This document shows positions 35,250-43,953 of a DNA stretch of 64,000 nt, piece by piece. Numbering within the stretch: position 1 is the stretch's first letter; the number at the start of each line of letters is the position of its first letter. Position numbers and translations under genes: made by a program. Where the stretch lies: contig NZ_CP047045.1 of assembly GCF_009792355.1 (NCBI RefSeq), forward strand, positions 1,886,501 through 1,950,500, in the 5' to 3' direction. This DNA is from Terricaulis silvestris (lineage in GTDB: Bacteria > Pseudomonadota > Alphaproteobacteria > Caulobacterales > Aquidulcibacteraceae). The notes beneath the pieces are model-generated. The model saw nothing but the letters and a program-made list of their open reading frames with translations. It ran no database searches and was not told the DNA's origin.

Positions 35250-36611
35250 CTACTCGGCCGCCGGCCGGATTTCTTCGGGCAGGGGCTCCAACGGTGCAAA
35301 CCGCGCCGCATCTTCCACCAGCAGCTCAGCGCGCAACGTGATCGCGCCGGCATCGTCGCTGGATTCCTCGAGAATGCGCCCAGCCGACGCGATTTGCGCG
35401 CGCAAACGGCCGGCATCGTCTGGCGACAAGGTGAGGGTGATGACGCGCGTCGCCGAGAAGGCGGCGCGGTCGATCACCGCGAGTAGGGCGTCCATGCCCT
35501 CCCCCGTCTCGGCCGAGATCGCAACAGGGGGCAGGGCGCCCTGCCCACCTCCTTCCGCCGCCACGCTCGCCCGCCGCATACGGCCCGCGCGCGTGGCTTC
35601 GTCAAGCAGATCGATCTTATTCCACGCCTCAAGCACCGGCGGCGATTTCCCGCCGGCATCCTTCGCCAATTGCGAAAGCACCGCGAGGACATCGGCTTTC
35701 TGCTTGTCGGTGTCCGGATGCGAGATATCGCGCACATGGATCAGCAGATCGGCTTCGGTCACCGCTTCAAGCGTCGCGCGGAAGCTCTCAACCAGCTCGT
35801 GCGGCAGATCGGAGATGAAGCCGACGGTGTCGCTCATGATTACTGCGCGCCCGCTCGGCAGCTTCACTTGTCGGGCAGTCGGATCGAGCGTGGCGAACAG
35901 CATGTCCTTCGCCAACACGCCAGCCTGCGTCAGCCGATTGAACAGCGTCGACTTCCCGGCGTTGGTGTAACCCACCAGCACAACAGCCGGCAGACCAGCC
36001 CGCGAACGCGCACGCCGCTGCAGCCCACGCGTACGGCGCACGTCCTCAAGCTCGCGCTTCAAGCGGATGATGCGGTCAGCAATGATGCGGCGATCGAGTT
36101 CGATCTGCGTTTCACCAGGGCCGCCCGTCTTACCGAGACCACCGCGTTGGCGTTCCAAATGCGTCCACGTCCGCACCAGCCGCGAACGCTCGTAGCCTTG
36201 GCGCGCCAGCTCGACCTGCAGTTTGCCTTCCTTGGTCTTCGCACGAAGGCCGAAGATTTCGAGGATGAGACCCGTGCGGTCGATCACCTTTGAGCCAATG
36301 TCGGTCTCAAGATTGCGCTGCTGCACCGGCGAGAGCGCGCCATCTATGACCACAACGCCGGCGCCGAGCTCTTCAGTCTGATCCTTCAGCCGCTCAACGC
36401 GCCCCGAGCCGAAGTACGTACGCGGGCTGATCTGCCGGAGCGGCGCCGCTTCTGCGGCCGCCACATCGAGCCCCAGCGCCTGCGCTAGGCCGACGGCCTC
36501 AAGCAACCGTGCTTCGCCGTCGCGTACGCTCTCTTGCGCGCTCGCAAGCGGGCGCAGCACGATGGCTCGGTTGATATCCTTCGGTGGTGGCGTTTCAGGC
36601 GTCGGCTTCAT
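35250..36611 (-). CDS. hflX: ribosome-associated GTPase HflX
   Basis: A 453-residue protein. The frame runs further upstream through hfq in the wrong phase, so the ATG at 36611 ([12 protein letters not shown]) is chosen; it overlaps the end of hfq by 17 bases. The N-terminal HflX domain holds [15 protein letters not shown], the linker contains the basic coiled-coil and [19 protein letters not shown], and the G domain has [10 protein letters not shown] (G1), DTVGFI (G3) and NKIDLL (G4). It splits stalled 70S ribosomes. Follows hfq, the classical order. Confidence 0.96.
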   Translation of the reverse strand: MKPTPETPPPKDINRAIVLRPLASAQESVRDGEARLLEAVGLAQALGLDVAAAEAAPLRQISPRTYFGSGRVERLKDQTEELGAGVVVIDGALSPVQQRNLETDIGSKVIDRTGLILEIFGLRAKTKEGKLQVELARQGYERSRLVRTWTHLERQRGGLGKTGGPGETQIELDRRIIADRIIRLKRELEDVRRTRGLQRRARSRAGLPAVVLVGYTNAGKSTLFNRLTQAGVLAKDMLFATLDPTARQVKLPSGRAVIMSDTVGFISDLPHELVESFRATLEAVTEADLLIHVRDISHPDTDKQKADVLAVLSQLAKDAGGKSPPVLEAWNKIDLLDEATRAGRMRRASVAAEGGGQGALPPVAISAETGEGMDALLAVIDRAAFSATRVITLTLSPDDAGRLRAQIASAGRILEESSDDAGAITLRAELLVEDAARFAPLEPLPEEIRPAAE

Positions 36612-36846
36612 CTGCCGCTTTGTCGATCTCGTAGAGCTGGACCGGAGCGCCCGGCATGATGGTCGAGATCGCGTGCTTGTAAACAAGCTGTACTTGGCCG
36701 TCGCGGCGCAACAACACACAGAAATTGTCGAACCAGGTAACGACCCCTTGGAGTTTGACGCCATTGACCAGGAAGATCGTGAGTGGCGTCTTGGCCTTGC
36801 GGACGGCGTTGAGAAACGTGTCCTGAAGGTTCTGCTTCTTGTCCAT
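36595..36846 (-). CDS. hfq: RNA chaperone Hfq
   Basis: An 83-residue Sm-like protein: [38 protein letters not shown] (Sm1) and the Hfq-specific [11 protein letters not shown] (Sm2, with the KH box). The start at 36846 has a GGGG-type ribosome-binding stretch; an in-frame ATG at 36858 would add four residues. It mediates sRNA-mRNA pairing. The C-terminal tail is short (DKAADEADA), as usual in alphaproteobacteria. Confidence 0.97.
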   Translation of the reverse strand: MDKKQNLQDTFLNAVRKAKTPLTIFLVNGVKLQGVVTWFDNFCVLLRRDGQVQLVYKHAISTIMPGAPVQLYEIDKAADEADA

Positions 36847-36963
36847 GGCGAGCCCCATGCAAAAGTTTTATGGCGCCGCGTCGAACCGCGCGGCTGGAGG
36901 CGAGCTATAAGGGGCGTTGGCGCCGGCGACAACCGAAACGCGAATGAGGACGCCGTTGACGGC

Positions 36964-37809
36964 TCAGGCGCCCAAATAGGCGGCGCGTAGTGCACGCGCT
37001 ACCGGTCCAGGCCAGCCTTTGCCGATCTTAGCGCCGTCAATAGCAGTTACTGGAACCGCCGGATTGCTCGCTGCGCTGATGAACGCTTCCTGCGCGGCCT
37101 TGGCCTCCTCGATCGTGAACGGCGTCTCGGACACAGTCATTTGATGTTCGCGCGCGATCCGGAGCAGCACCGCGCGCGTCACGCCGTGCAGCAGATCGTG
37201 CGAGAGGCCGCGCGTACGGATGCGGTTCTCAGCATCCACGATGAAGGCCGTCGATGACGTGCCTTCGGTGACAAAGCCGTCTTCATCCACAAACCAAGCC
37301 TCGAAGGCCCCCGCCTCTTTCGCCGCTTGGCGCGCCAGCACATTCGGGAGGAGGTTGACCGACTTGATGTCACGCCGTGCCCAACGCGTCTCGGGCACGC
37401 TGATGACTTTGACGCCAAGTTCGGCGCGCTTGGCGATCGCGCGGCGATCGAGGTTCTTGGCGGTGATGACCATGGTTGGCTTCACGCTGGCCGGCGGAAA
37501 CACGTGGTCGCGGTTGGCCACGCCTCGGCTCATTTGCAGGTAGACGATGCCGTCGCGCACGCGGTTGCGGCGCATCACTTCGTGGATCACGAGAATCAAC
37601 GCCGTCTCTGACATCGGCGCTGCAATGCGCAGTTCTTCGAGCGAGCGCTTGAACCGCGCCAGGTGTTCGACGGCGTCGTAGAGCCGGCCGTCGCGCACGG
37701 CCCAGACTTCGTAGATCGAATCCGCGAACTGGAAGCCGCGGTCCTGAATCGAGATCGCCGCCTGCGCCAGCGGCACGTATGCGCCGTTGACGTAAGCGAC
37801 GCGGCTCAT
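36964..37809 (-). CDS. dat: D-amino-acid transaminase (class IV aminotransferase)
   Basis: A 281-residue PLP enzyme: YVNGAYVPLAQAAISIQDRGFQFADSIYE N-terminus, catalytic Lys in the RRDIKSVNLLPNVLAR segment (near 145), and the EGTSSTAFIV phosphate-binding loop. It interconverts D-Ala and D-Glu with their oxoacids, supplying D-amino acids for the wall. It overlaps the end of ntrX by four bases and precedes hfq; dat between ntrX and hfq is standard in this lineage. Confidence 0.92.
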   Translation of the reverse strand: MSRVAYVNGAYVPLAQAAISIQDRGFQFADSIYEVWAVRDGRLYDAVEHLARFKRSLEELRIAAPMSETALILVIHEVMRRNRVRDGIVYLQMSRGVANRDHVFPPASVKPTMVITAKNLDRRAIAKRAELGVKVISVPETRWARRDIKSVNLLPNVLARQAAKEAGAFEAWFVDEDGFVTEGTSSTAFIVDAENRIRTRGLSHDLLHGVTRAVLLRIAREHQMTVSETPFTIEEAKAAQEAFISAASNPAVPVTAIDGAKIGKGWPGPVARALRAAYLGA

Positions 37810-39194
37810 TCGGCGCCGTCGTGTCCGTTGCGGCCCGGCGCTTCAACGCCGAGCGATTTCAACTTCCGGTGCAGCGCGGAACGCTCCATGCCGATGAAGG
37901 CCGCCGTGCGCGAAATATTGCCGCCAAAACGCGTGATCTGAACGTTCAGATACTCACGCTCAAACCGCTCACGCGCATCCCGCAAGGAAAGGCCGATGAC
38001 TTCCTGCAAGCCGTCGCGCTTCGACCCCGAAGACGGCCAGGCATCAGCTGGGAGCGAATCCACCGTCACCGGCGTATTGATGTCGCCCGTGGCCAGGATG
38101 AGGATGCGTTCGATCACGTTACGAAGCTGTCGTACGTTGCCTGGCCAATCCGCCGCCTGCAGAGCCGCCAGCGCATCTTCGCCAATCTGCCGCGCCGGCA
38201 CGCCGGACATGCCCGCGAGACGGCCAACGAAGTAGCCCGCGAGGTCCGGAATATCCTCGCGGCGCTCCGCCAAACCCGGCGCGCGCAATGGCACGACGTT
38301 CAGGCGGTGAAACAGGTCTTCGCGGAAGCGGCCTTGCTCGATGTCGCCACGCAGTTCGCGCGAGGTGGACGAGACGACGCGCACATTCACTTGCACGTCC
38401 TGCGCGCCGCCAAGGCGTTTGAAGCGCTGCTCCACCAGAACGCGCAGGATTTTGGATTGCGTCTCAAGCGGCATGTCGCCGACTTCATCGAGAAACAGCG
38501 TGCCGCCATGCGCCTGCTCGAACACGCCGATCTTGCTCGGGCGGCCATTGGCCTCCTCGCCGAATATCTCGCTCTCCATCCGCTCCGGCGCGATCGAAGC
38601 AGCGTTGATCGCCACGAACGGTCCGCCACGCGCGCTGCGCTCGTGCAGTAGCCGCGCCACTAGCTCTTTACCCGATCCAGCGGGGCCAGCGATCAGCACG
38701 CGCGAATTGGTTTGGGCGACGCGATCGATGGAGCTTCTCAACGCGCCCATGATTGCGGACGAACCGATCAGATCATCCGCGCCAGAGGATTTTGCGCGCA
38801 GCGCCGTGTTCTCGCGCTTCAGCTTCGATGTCTCCAGCGCGCGCTGCACGACCAGCAACAGGCGATCCGCCGTGAACGGCTTCTCGACAAAATCGTAGGC
38901 GCCCTTGCGGATCGCGGCGACCGCCGTTTCGATCGTGCCGTGGCCCGAGATGACCACCACCGGCAGATCTGCGTCGATCTCCTTCAGCATCGTCAGCAGT
39001 TCGAGGCCGTCGATGCGGCTGCCTTGCAGCCAGATATCCAGCACCACCATCGCTGGACTACGCCGGCGCAACGCATCGAGCGCCTCGTCGCTGTCGCGCG
39101 CGGTGCGCACTTGATGGCCGTCATCTTCGAGAATCCCCGAAACGAGATCGCGGATGTCGGCTTCGTCGTCGATGACGAGGATGTCTGAGGACAT
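37806..39194 (-). CDS. ntrX: NtrX response regulator lacking the GAFTGA sigma54-contact loop
   Basis: A 462-residue regulator. AGGAG (39202-39206 on the complement) is seven bases from the ATG at 39194 but only one from the ATG at 39200, so 39194 is chosen. The receiver domain carries phospho-acceptor Asp53 (VVLDIWLQG). The AAA+ domain keeps Walker A GPAGSGKE, Walker B FLDEVGDM and the REDLFHRLNVV arginine-finger region. Between ESEIFGEE and KIGVFEQAHGG, where family members carry GAFTGA, only ANGRPS is present. A Fis-type helix-turn-helix ends the protein (NISRTAAFIGMERSALHRKLKSLG). Cognate kinase NtrY is encoded immediately upstream. Confidence 0.95.
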   Translation of the reverse strand: MSSDILVIDDEADIRDLVSGILEDDGHQVRTARDSDEALDALRRRSPAMVVLDIWLQGSRIDGLELLTMLKEIDADLPVVVISGHGTIETAVAAIRKGAYDFVEKPFTADRLLLVVQRALETSKLKRENTALRAKSSGADDLIGSSAIMGALRSSIDRVAQTNSRVLIAGPAGSGKELVARLLHERSARGGPFVAINAASIAPERMESEIFGEEANGRPSKIGVFEQAHGGTLFLDEVGDMPLETQSKILRVLVEQRFKRLGGAQDVQVNVRVVSSTSRELRGDIEQGRFREDLFHRLNVVPLRAPGLAERREDIPDLAGYFVGRLAGMSGVPARQIGEDALAALQAADWPGNVRQLRNVIERILILATGDINTPVTVDSLPADAWPSSGSKRDGLQEVIGLSLRDARERFEREYLNVQITRFGGNISRTAAFIGMERSALHRKLKSLGVEAPGRNGHDGAE

Positions 39195-39196
39195 GT

Positions 39197-41431
39197 TCAT
39201 GCTCCTGCGCCGTGTTCTGACGGCGCCTCGGGCGGCTCTTCGCCGCGCTTGGGAAGGACAAATCGAACGACGGCGCCTGGCCCCGGTCCAGGCGCGTCGC
39301 CCAGCTCAATCAACCCCCCGTGGTCTTCAACGATACGCGCAACGATGGCGAGCCCCAGCCCGTGACCCTTCGCGCGCGTGGTGACGTACGGTTCGATCAG
39401 GCGATGACGATCCTTCTCCGGAAAGCCCAAGCCGTTATCGATCACTTCAAACTGCACGCCAAAATCGAGATCGCGCAGACGGAGCAGCACGAACCCATCC
39501 TTTGGCTCGCCATCACGCGCCCGGCGCGCTTGCACGCTTTCAGCGGCGTTCTTGATCAGGTTCAGCAGCGCTTGCGAGATCAACCGCTCGTCGCTGACCA
39601 GCCCGATCGGCTGATCCACGCCCTCGACCTCAACGCGCACATCCGCAAACGCCAAACGCTGCCCGAACACCGTTGAACGCGCGATGTCGCTCATGTCCGA
39701 GAACGCCATGCGCGGCGTCGGCATCCGCGCGAACGACGAGAATTCATCGACCATCCGGCCGATGTCGGCGACCTGACGCAGGATCGTGTCCGTGCACTTC
39801 AAGAAGGTGTCGGGATCGGATTTGATCTCGCTCGCGTACTTTTTGCGCAAACGCTCGGCCGAGAGCTGGATCGGCGTCAGCGGGTTCTTGATCTCATGCG
39901 CAATGCGGCGCGCCACGTCTTTCCACGCTTCCTGACGCTGCGCCGAGATGAGCTTAGTCATGTCGTCGAACGTCAGCACGAGGCCACCTTCCGCGTCGGG
40001 GCTCATGCGCACGCTCAGATTCACCGAACCGCCTTCGCGCACAAGATCGACGCGTTGAGATGCCGTCTCCCCTGTCGGGGCAGGTTGGTTCAGCAACTCA
40101 GAGAATTCCGGCGCCACGTCGATCAAACGCCGGCCAACAAGCTGCGCTTCTTCCAGGCTCAGCAACTGCGCAGCGCTCCGGTTCGTCGCCGTGATGCGCC
40201 CGTTCGCGTCGAGACCCATCACGCCGGCGCTGACGCCGCCCAGCACGGCTTCTATGAAGCTTCGGCGTGTTTCGGCGTCCTCCTGCGCGGTCACCAAATC
40301 GCGCCGTTGCGTCTCAAGTTGCGCTGTCATGCGATTGAATGCGGCGCCCAGCGCATCAATCTCATCGCGCTCTTCGCCAATCGCGACGCGCGCTTTCAGA
40401 TCGCCGGATGCAACCCGACGCGCCGCGCCCACCAAGCGCCCGATAGGCTCGGCCACGCGTGTTGCGCTGGTCAATCCCACCCAGCCTGCAGCCAACAACA
40501 CGATCAGGGCGGTGCAAACGTAAGCCAGCCCAAAGAGGCCGCGCAGCGAACTCTGCTGCAGGCGCGCCGCGCGATAATCTTCGACCGATTCATCAAACGC
40601 ACGAAGCTGCGTGACCAGACCGGGCTCGATCGCCTTGGACACATAGACGTACGCGTTGTCGTAATCCGCGAGCCGATAGAGCGCGACAAGACGGTCGTTC
40701 TCCTGGTCAAACCGCAGCGACACCGAACCTTGGTCCGCCGCCGCGAACGCTTCGCGCGACGGCGGCTGCGCAGTGGCCGTGTCCGTGAAAGCGCCGCCCG
40801 CAAGCACACGGCCCGTGCCGTCGATCACGCGCGACGATGTCAGCTCTCGCCGCTGCGCTTGCAGCTGCAGGAACGCTTCGTAGCGCGTCGGATCTTCGGT
40901 CATGCCGCGCCGCGCGGCGTTCAAGTCCTCGGCCATGGCCTGAACTTCATCGCCCAGATTGCCGGACGCGAGATCGACGTAAGCGCGGCCGACGTCCGCC
41001 GCGTTCTCGATCGTGCTTTCGACACGCAAGCTGAACCAACGCTCAACACCTTGGCTGAAGGTGAAGCCCAGAAACGCAGCGACGATGATCGCCGGCGCCA
41101 AAGCCGCGAGGCTGAACAAAGTAACGAAGCGCACGTGCAAACGCGCGCCAGTCGCCGCGGCGCGCCATGCGGCGGCGACGCGGATTAGCCGATGCGCGAG
41201 AATGCCGCCCAGACCCACGCCAATGACGAGGCTCGCGATTAACAGCGTGCGGATCAGATTGTTGGCGTCGCCCGCCAGGCCTTCACCCAGCAACAGCATC
41301 ACCGTCGCGGCGGCCGTTAGGACGCCGGCGATGATCAGCCCGCCGATAAAGATCAGCGAGCTTCTGCTCTGCGGTTGATCGCTGAGAACGGCGACTTCTG
41401 CCGGCTCTCCAGCGGTAAGCGGAAGCACCAT
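39197..41431 (-). CDS. ntrY: sensor histidine kinase NtrY
   Basis: A 744-residue membrane kinase. Three or more TM helices lie within residues 25-130 (SLIFIGGLIIAGVLTAAATVMLLL and following), then a large periplasmic sensor region, a further TM near 320, a HAMP domain (RVAEPIGRLVGAARRVASGDL), a PAS domain (AGVMGLDANGRITATN), the phospho-His in RRIAHEIKNPLTPIQ, and an ATPase domain with NLIKNAAE, DNGLGF and GHGLGLAI. With NtrX it senses nitrogen or redox status in alphaproteobacteria. Overlaps the ntrX start region. A palindromic sequence precedes it. Confidence 0.96.
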   Translation of the reverse strand: MVLPLTAGEPAEVAVLSDQPQSRSSLIFIGGLIIAGVLTAAATVMLLLGEGLAGDANNLIRTLLIASLVIGVGLGGILAHRLIRVAAAWRAAATGARLHVRFVTLFSLAALAPAIIVAAFLGFTFSQGVERWFSLRVESTIENAADVGRAYVDLASGNLGDEVQAMAEDLNAARRGMTEDPTRYEAFLQLQAQRRELTSSRVIDGTGRVLAGGAFTDTATAQPPSREAFAAADQGSVSLRFDQENDRLVALYRLADYDNAYVYVSKAIEPGLVTQLRAFDESVEDYRAARLQQSSLRGLFGLAYVCTALIVLLAAGWVGLTSATRVAEPIGRLVGAARRVASGDLKARVAIGEERDEIDALGAAFNRMTAQLETQRRDLVTAQEDAETRRSFIEAVLGGVSAGVMGLDANGRITATNRSAAQLLSLEEAQLVGRRLIDVAPEFSELLNQPAPTGETASQRVDLVREGGSVNLSVRMSPDAEGGLVLTFDDMTKLISAQRQEAWKDVARRIAHEIKNPLTPIQLSAERLRKKYASEIKSDPDTFLKCTDTILRQVADIGRMVDEFSSFARMPTPRMAFSDMSDIARSTVFGQRLAFADVRVEVEGVDQPIGLVSDERLISQALLNLIKNAAESVQARRARDGEPKDGFVLLRLRDLDFGVQFEVIDNGLGFPEKDRHRLIEPYVTTRAKGHGLGLAIVARIVEDHGGLIELGDAPGPGPGAVVRFVLPKRGEEPPEAPSEHGAGA

Positions 41432-41443
41432 GGCCGGGGGATC

Positions 41444-41472
41444 CCATGTTGCAAGATGGCAACATGGTGTTG
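41444..41472. promoter_or_regulatory. overlapping palindromes between ntrC and ntrY
   Basis: CCATGTTGC (41444-41452) and GCAACATGG (41459-41467) are perfect arms around a six-base spacer; a second palindrome, CAACA-TGG-TGTTG (41460-41472), overlaps its right half. It lies 13 bases upstream of the ntrY start. A regulator-binding site is plausible, and CAA/TTG half-sites have been described for NtrX, but no regulator can be named from sequence alone. Confidence 0.5.
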
Positions 41473-41491
41473 AACCAATATCACGCTGGCG

Positions 41492-42874
41492 TCAATCGCC
41501 GCGCCCAGTTTGGAGTCCGAGGGTCTGGATCTTCTTCCGGAGCGTATTCCGGTTGATCCCCAGCACGGCGGCGGCGCGGATTTGGTTGCCGCGGGTGGCC
41601 GATAGCGCCTGCAGGATCAAAGGCCGTTCGACCTCCGCCAACAGGCGATCGTAAAGGCCCGCCTGCGGAAGACCAGGGCTGGCAGCAGCGAATTCACCGG
41701 CGAGCCGGCGCGATACTGCGCTCTCGAAGTCGTCAGTCACTTCGCCCGTCTGCACTTCTTCACGCGCGGCCTGACCAAGCTCTTCGCCAATCTCGCGCGC
41801 TGTGATGACCGACGCGGGGCTTAGTGCAGCGGCGCGCCGAAGCAGATTCTCGAGTTCGCGCACGTTACCCGGGAAGCTGTGCGCCTTCAGCCGCTCGATT
41901 GCGGCGTTGTCGATGGATTTCTCCGGCAGGCCTTCGCGCTTGGCGCGCAACAGAAACGCGCGCGCCAGATCGTCGACGTCATCGAGGCGATCGCGCAGCG
42001 GCGGCACGCGGATGGCGACGACGTTCAGCCGATAGAACAGGTCCTGCCGAAACGCCCCTTGCCGCGAGAGGGCCGCCAAGCTGCGCTGCGCCGCCGCGAT
42101 GATACGCACGTTCGGACGCGCGTTGGGATCATCAGCATGCAACAGGCCAGCAAGACGCGTCTGCGCTTCGCTCGGAAGTTCGTCGAGATCTTCGAGAAAG
42201 AGCGTGCCGCTTTGCGCTCGCGCAAATGCGCCGGACGAACCGAACAGATCTTGGTCGATTTGCGCGGGCGCCGCGCCGGCGAGGCTGACCGTAATGAATG
42301 GGTGGGCCGCGCGGCGGCCGTGTTCGTGGATCGCACGGGCAACGCGCTCTTTGCCAGTGCCGCTCTCCCCTTCGATCAGGACAGTCAGATCGGTGCCCGC
42401 GACGCGCGCCATCACGCGATAAACGTCCTGCATCGCCGCTGAGCGCCCGATCAGCGGCAAGCGCTCTTCCTTTTGCGCCTTGGTTGTTTGCGCGCGCGTT
42501 TTTGCATCCGGAGCGCCCGAGAGCGCGCGTTTTACCGCCGCCATCAGCACGTCGAGATCGAACGGCTTCGGCACATAATCGTAAGCGCCGGCGCCGGCGG
42601 CTGAGAGCGCTGTCGCCACCGTCGACTGCGCGCTCATGACGATGAATGGCAAGCTAGGGCGCGCCTGGCGCATGCCGGGCAGCGCGTCGAACACGCATTC
42701 GTCGCCCATATAGACGTCGCTCAGAACCAGATCGCCTTCGCCCTCGCGCACCCATTTTGCCAGCGTCGCAACGTTGCCTGTGGCGCGCACGTTGTAGCCT
42801 TCCTTACCGAGCGCTTGGCTCAACACGAAACGCAGCGATGAATCGTCATCCGCCAGGAGAATACGTGCGCTCAT
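41492..42874 (-). CDS. ntrC: NtrC-family response regulator lacking the GAFTGA loop
   Basis: A 460-residue protein. The receiver domain starts ILLADDDSSLRFVL with the phospho-Asp in LVLSDVYMGDE. The AAA+ domain has Walker A GESGTGKE and RQDLFYRLNVVAIR, but the region normally containing GAFTGA reads LFGSSGAFARAQSGTLF, a deletion of about 15-20 residues that removes the loop contacting sigma54. Walker B is altered to LFLEDLDELP. The C-terminal Fis helix-turn-helix is intact (NQIRAAAVLGINRNTLRKKIQTLG). Start overlaps the ntrB stop (ATGA). It probably regulates nitrogen genes without sigma54. Confidence 0.93.
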   Translation of the reverse strand: MSARILLADDDSSLRFVLSQALGKEGYNVRATGNVATLAKWVREGEGDLVLSDVYMGDECVFDALPGMRQARPSLPFIVMSAQSTVATALSAAGAGAYDYVPKPFDLDVLMAAVKRALSGAPDAKTRAQTTKAQKEERLPLIGRSAAMQDVYRVMARVAGTDLTVLIEGESGTGKERVARAIHEHGRRAAHPFITVSLAGAAPAQIDQDLFGSSGAFARAQSGTLFLEDLDELPSEAQTRLAGLLHADDPNARPNVRIIAAAQRSLAALSRQGAFRQDLFYRLNVVAIRVPPLRDRLDDVDDLARAFLLRAKREGLPEKSIDNAAIERLKAHSFPGNVRELENLLRRAAALSPASVITAREIGEELGQAAREEVQTGEVTDDFESAVSRRLAGEFAAASPGLPQAGLYDRLLAEVERPLILQALSATRGNQIRAAAVLGINRNTLRKKIQTLGLQTGRGD

Positions 42875-43953
42875 GGTGTGTCTTCCGGATCGATGGGGAG
42901 GAGGATTTTGAACGCGGTACGTCCAGGTTCGCTGTCGACCTCGATGCGCCCGTCATGGCGCGCAACGATGTCGGCCGAGACGGTGAGGCCAAGGCCCATG
43001 CCGTTGGGCTTGGTCGTGGCGAACGCCTCGAACAGGCGATCAGCGACCTCGGGATCGAGGCCTGGACCGTTGTCGACGATCTGTACTTCAAGCTGTGCGC
43101 GCGCAGCACCGCTGGCGGCAGAGCGGAATTTTACACCCGGGCGATACGACGTGCTGATGGCGATCTCGCCGTCGGCCTGGCCAGCGACCGCTTCAGCGGC
43201 GTTCTTGGCAATGTTCAAAAAAGCCTGGATCAGCTGATCCAAATCGCCACGCACCAGAGGCAAACTCGGATCGTAGCGCTCGCGGATCATCACGTCCGGC
43301 GCGCTTGAGCCCACCAGTTTGCGTACACGATCCAACGCTTCGTGAATGTTGAAGGGCTCAAACCGCGGTGGCTCGAATGCGCCAAACGGATCGATACGAT
43401 CAGTTAGACGATGGATGCGATCCACTTCATCGCAAATCAACTTTGCCAGCTCCGATGATTCCGCATCATCGTTGCGCGAGATCAGCTGCGCGGCGGCGCG
43501 AATGCCAGCGAGCGGGTTGCGCACCTCGTGTGCGAGCGTGCGCGCAGCGGAATGCCCAGCAACCGGCGGCGTTGCGCGCGGACGCGGCGGCCGCGTCAGC
43601 ACCAGCGCGATGTAGCCATTCTCCCCCACCGGGGCGGCGGCCACTGTCGCGCGGCCAAGCGCGAAGCCCGGGCCAACCAACGCAACGTCCGCTTCCGCGA
43701 CGCCGGTTGTACCCGTCAGCACACGCCGCGCCAACGCAGTCATCGGCGCATCGGGGCCAAAGATTTCATCGAGCCGCCGGCCGAGTAGCCCTCGGCCAAC
43801 GCCGGCAAGCAGTTCAGCAGCGGCAGCGTTTACAAACCGAATGCGTTCGCCGGCATCGATGCCGATCACCGGCGCCGGCAGCGCCTCTAACCAACGCTCC
43901 GCATCGGGCTGTGTCGCCCGCAACGGCAAGGGACGGACGACGCGGTCATTCAT
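42871..43953 (-). CDS. ntrB: nitrogen regulation sensor histidine kinase NtrB
   Basis: A 360-residue soluble kinase: an N-terminal PAS domain (LPAPVIGIDAGERIRFVNAAAAELL), the phospho-His in ARTLAHEVRNPLAGIRAAAQL, and the ATP-binding blocks LNIAKNAAEAV, VDNGPGLD and GMGLGLTVSADIV. It phosphorylates and dephosphorylates NtrC under control of PII. It overlaps dusB (upstream in the transcript) and ntrC with four-base ATGA junctions. Confidence 0.96.
   Translation of the reverse strand: MNDRVVRPLPLRATQPDAERWLEALPAPVIGIDAGERIRFVNAAAAELLAGVGRGLLGRRLDEIFGPDAPMTALARRVLTGTTGVAEADVALVGPGFALGRATVAAAPVGENGYIALVLTRPPRPRATPPVAGHSAARTLAHEVRNPLAGIRAAAQLISRNDDAESSELAKLICDEVDRIHRLTDRIDPFGAFEPPRFEPFNIHEALDRVRKLVGSSAPDVMIRERYDPSLPLVRGDLDQLIQAFLNIAKNAAEAVAGQADGEIAISTSYRPGVKFRSAASGAARAQLEVQIVDNGPGLDPEVADRLFEAFATTKPNGMGLGLTVSADIVARHDGRIEVDSEPGRTAFKILLPIDPEDTP

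Noticed and set aside
41444-41472. Reading the ntrC-ntrY palindrome as an intrinsic terminator
   Set aside because: No U-run on either strand and AT-containing arms; a protein-binding site fits better.
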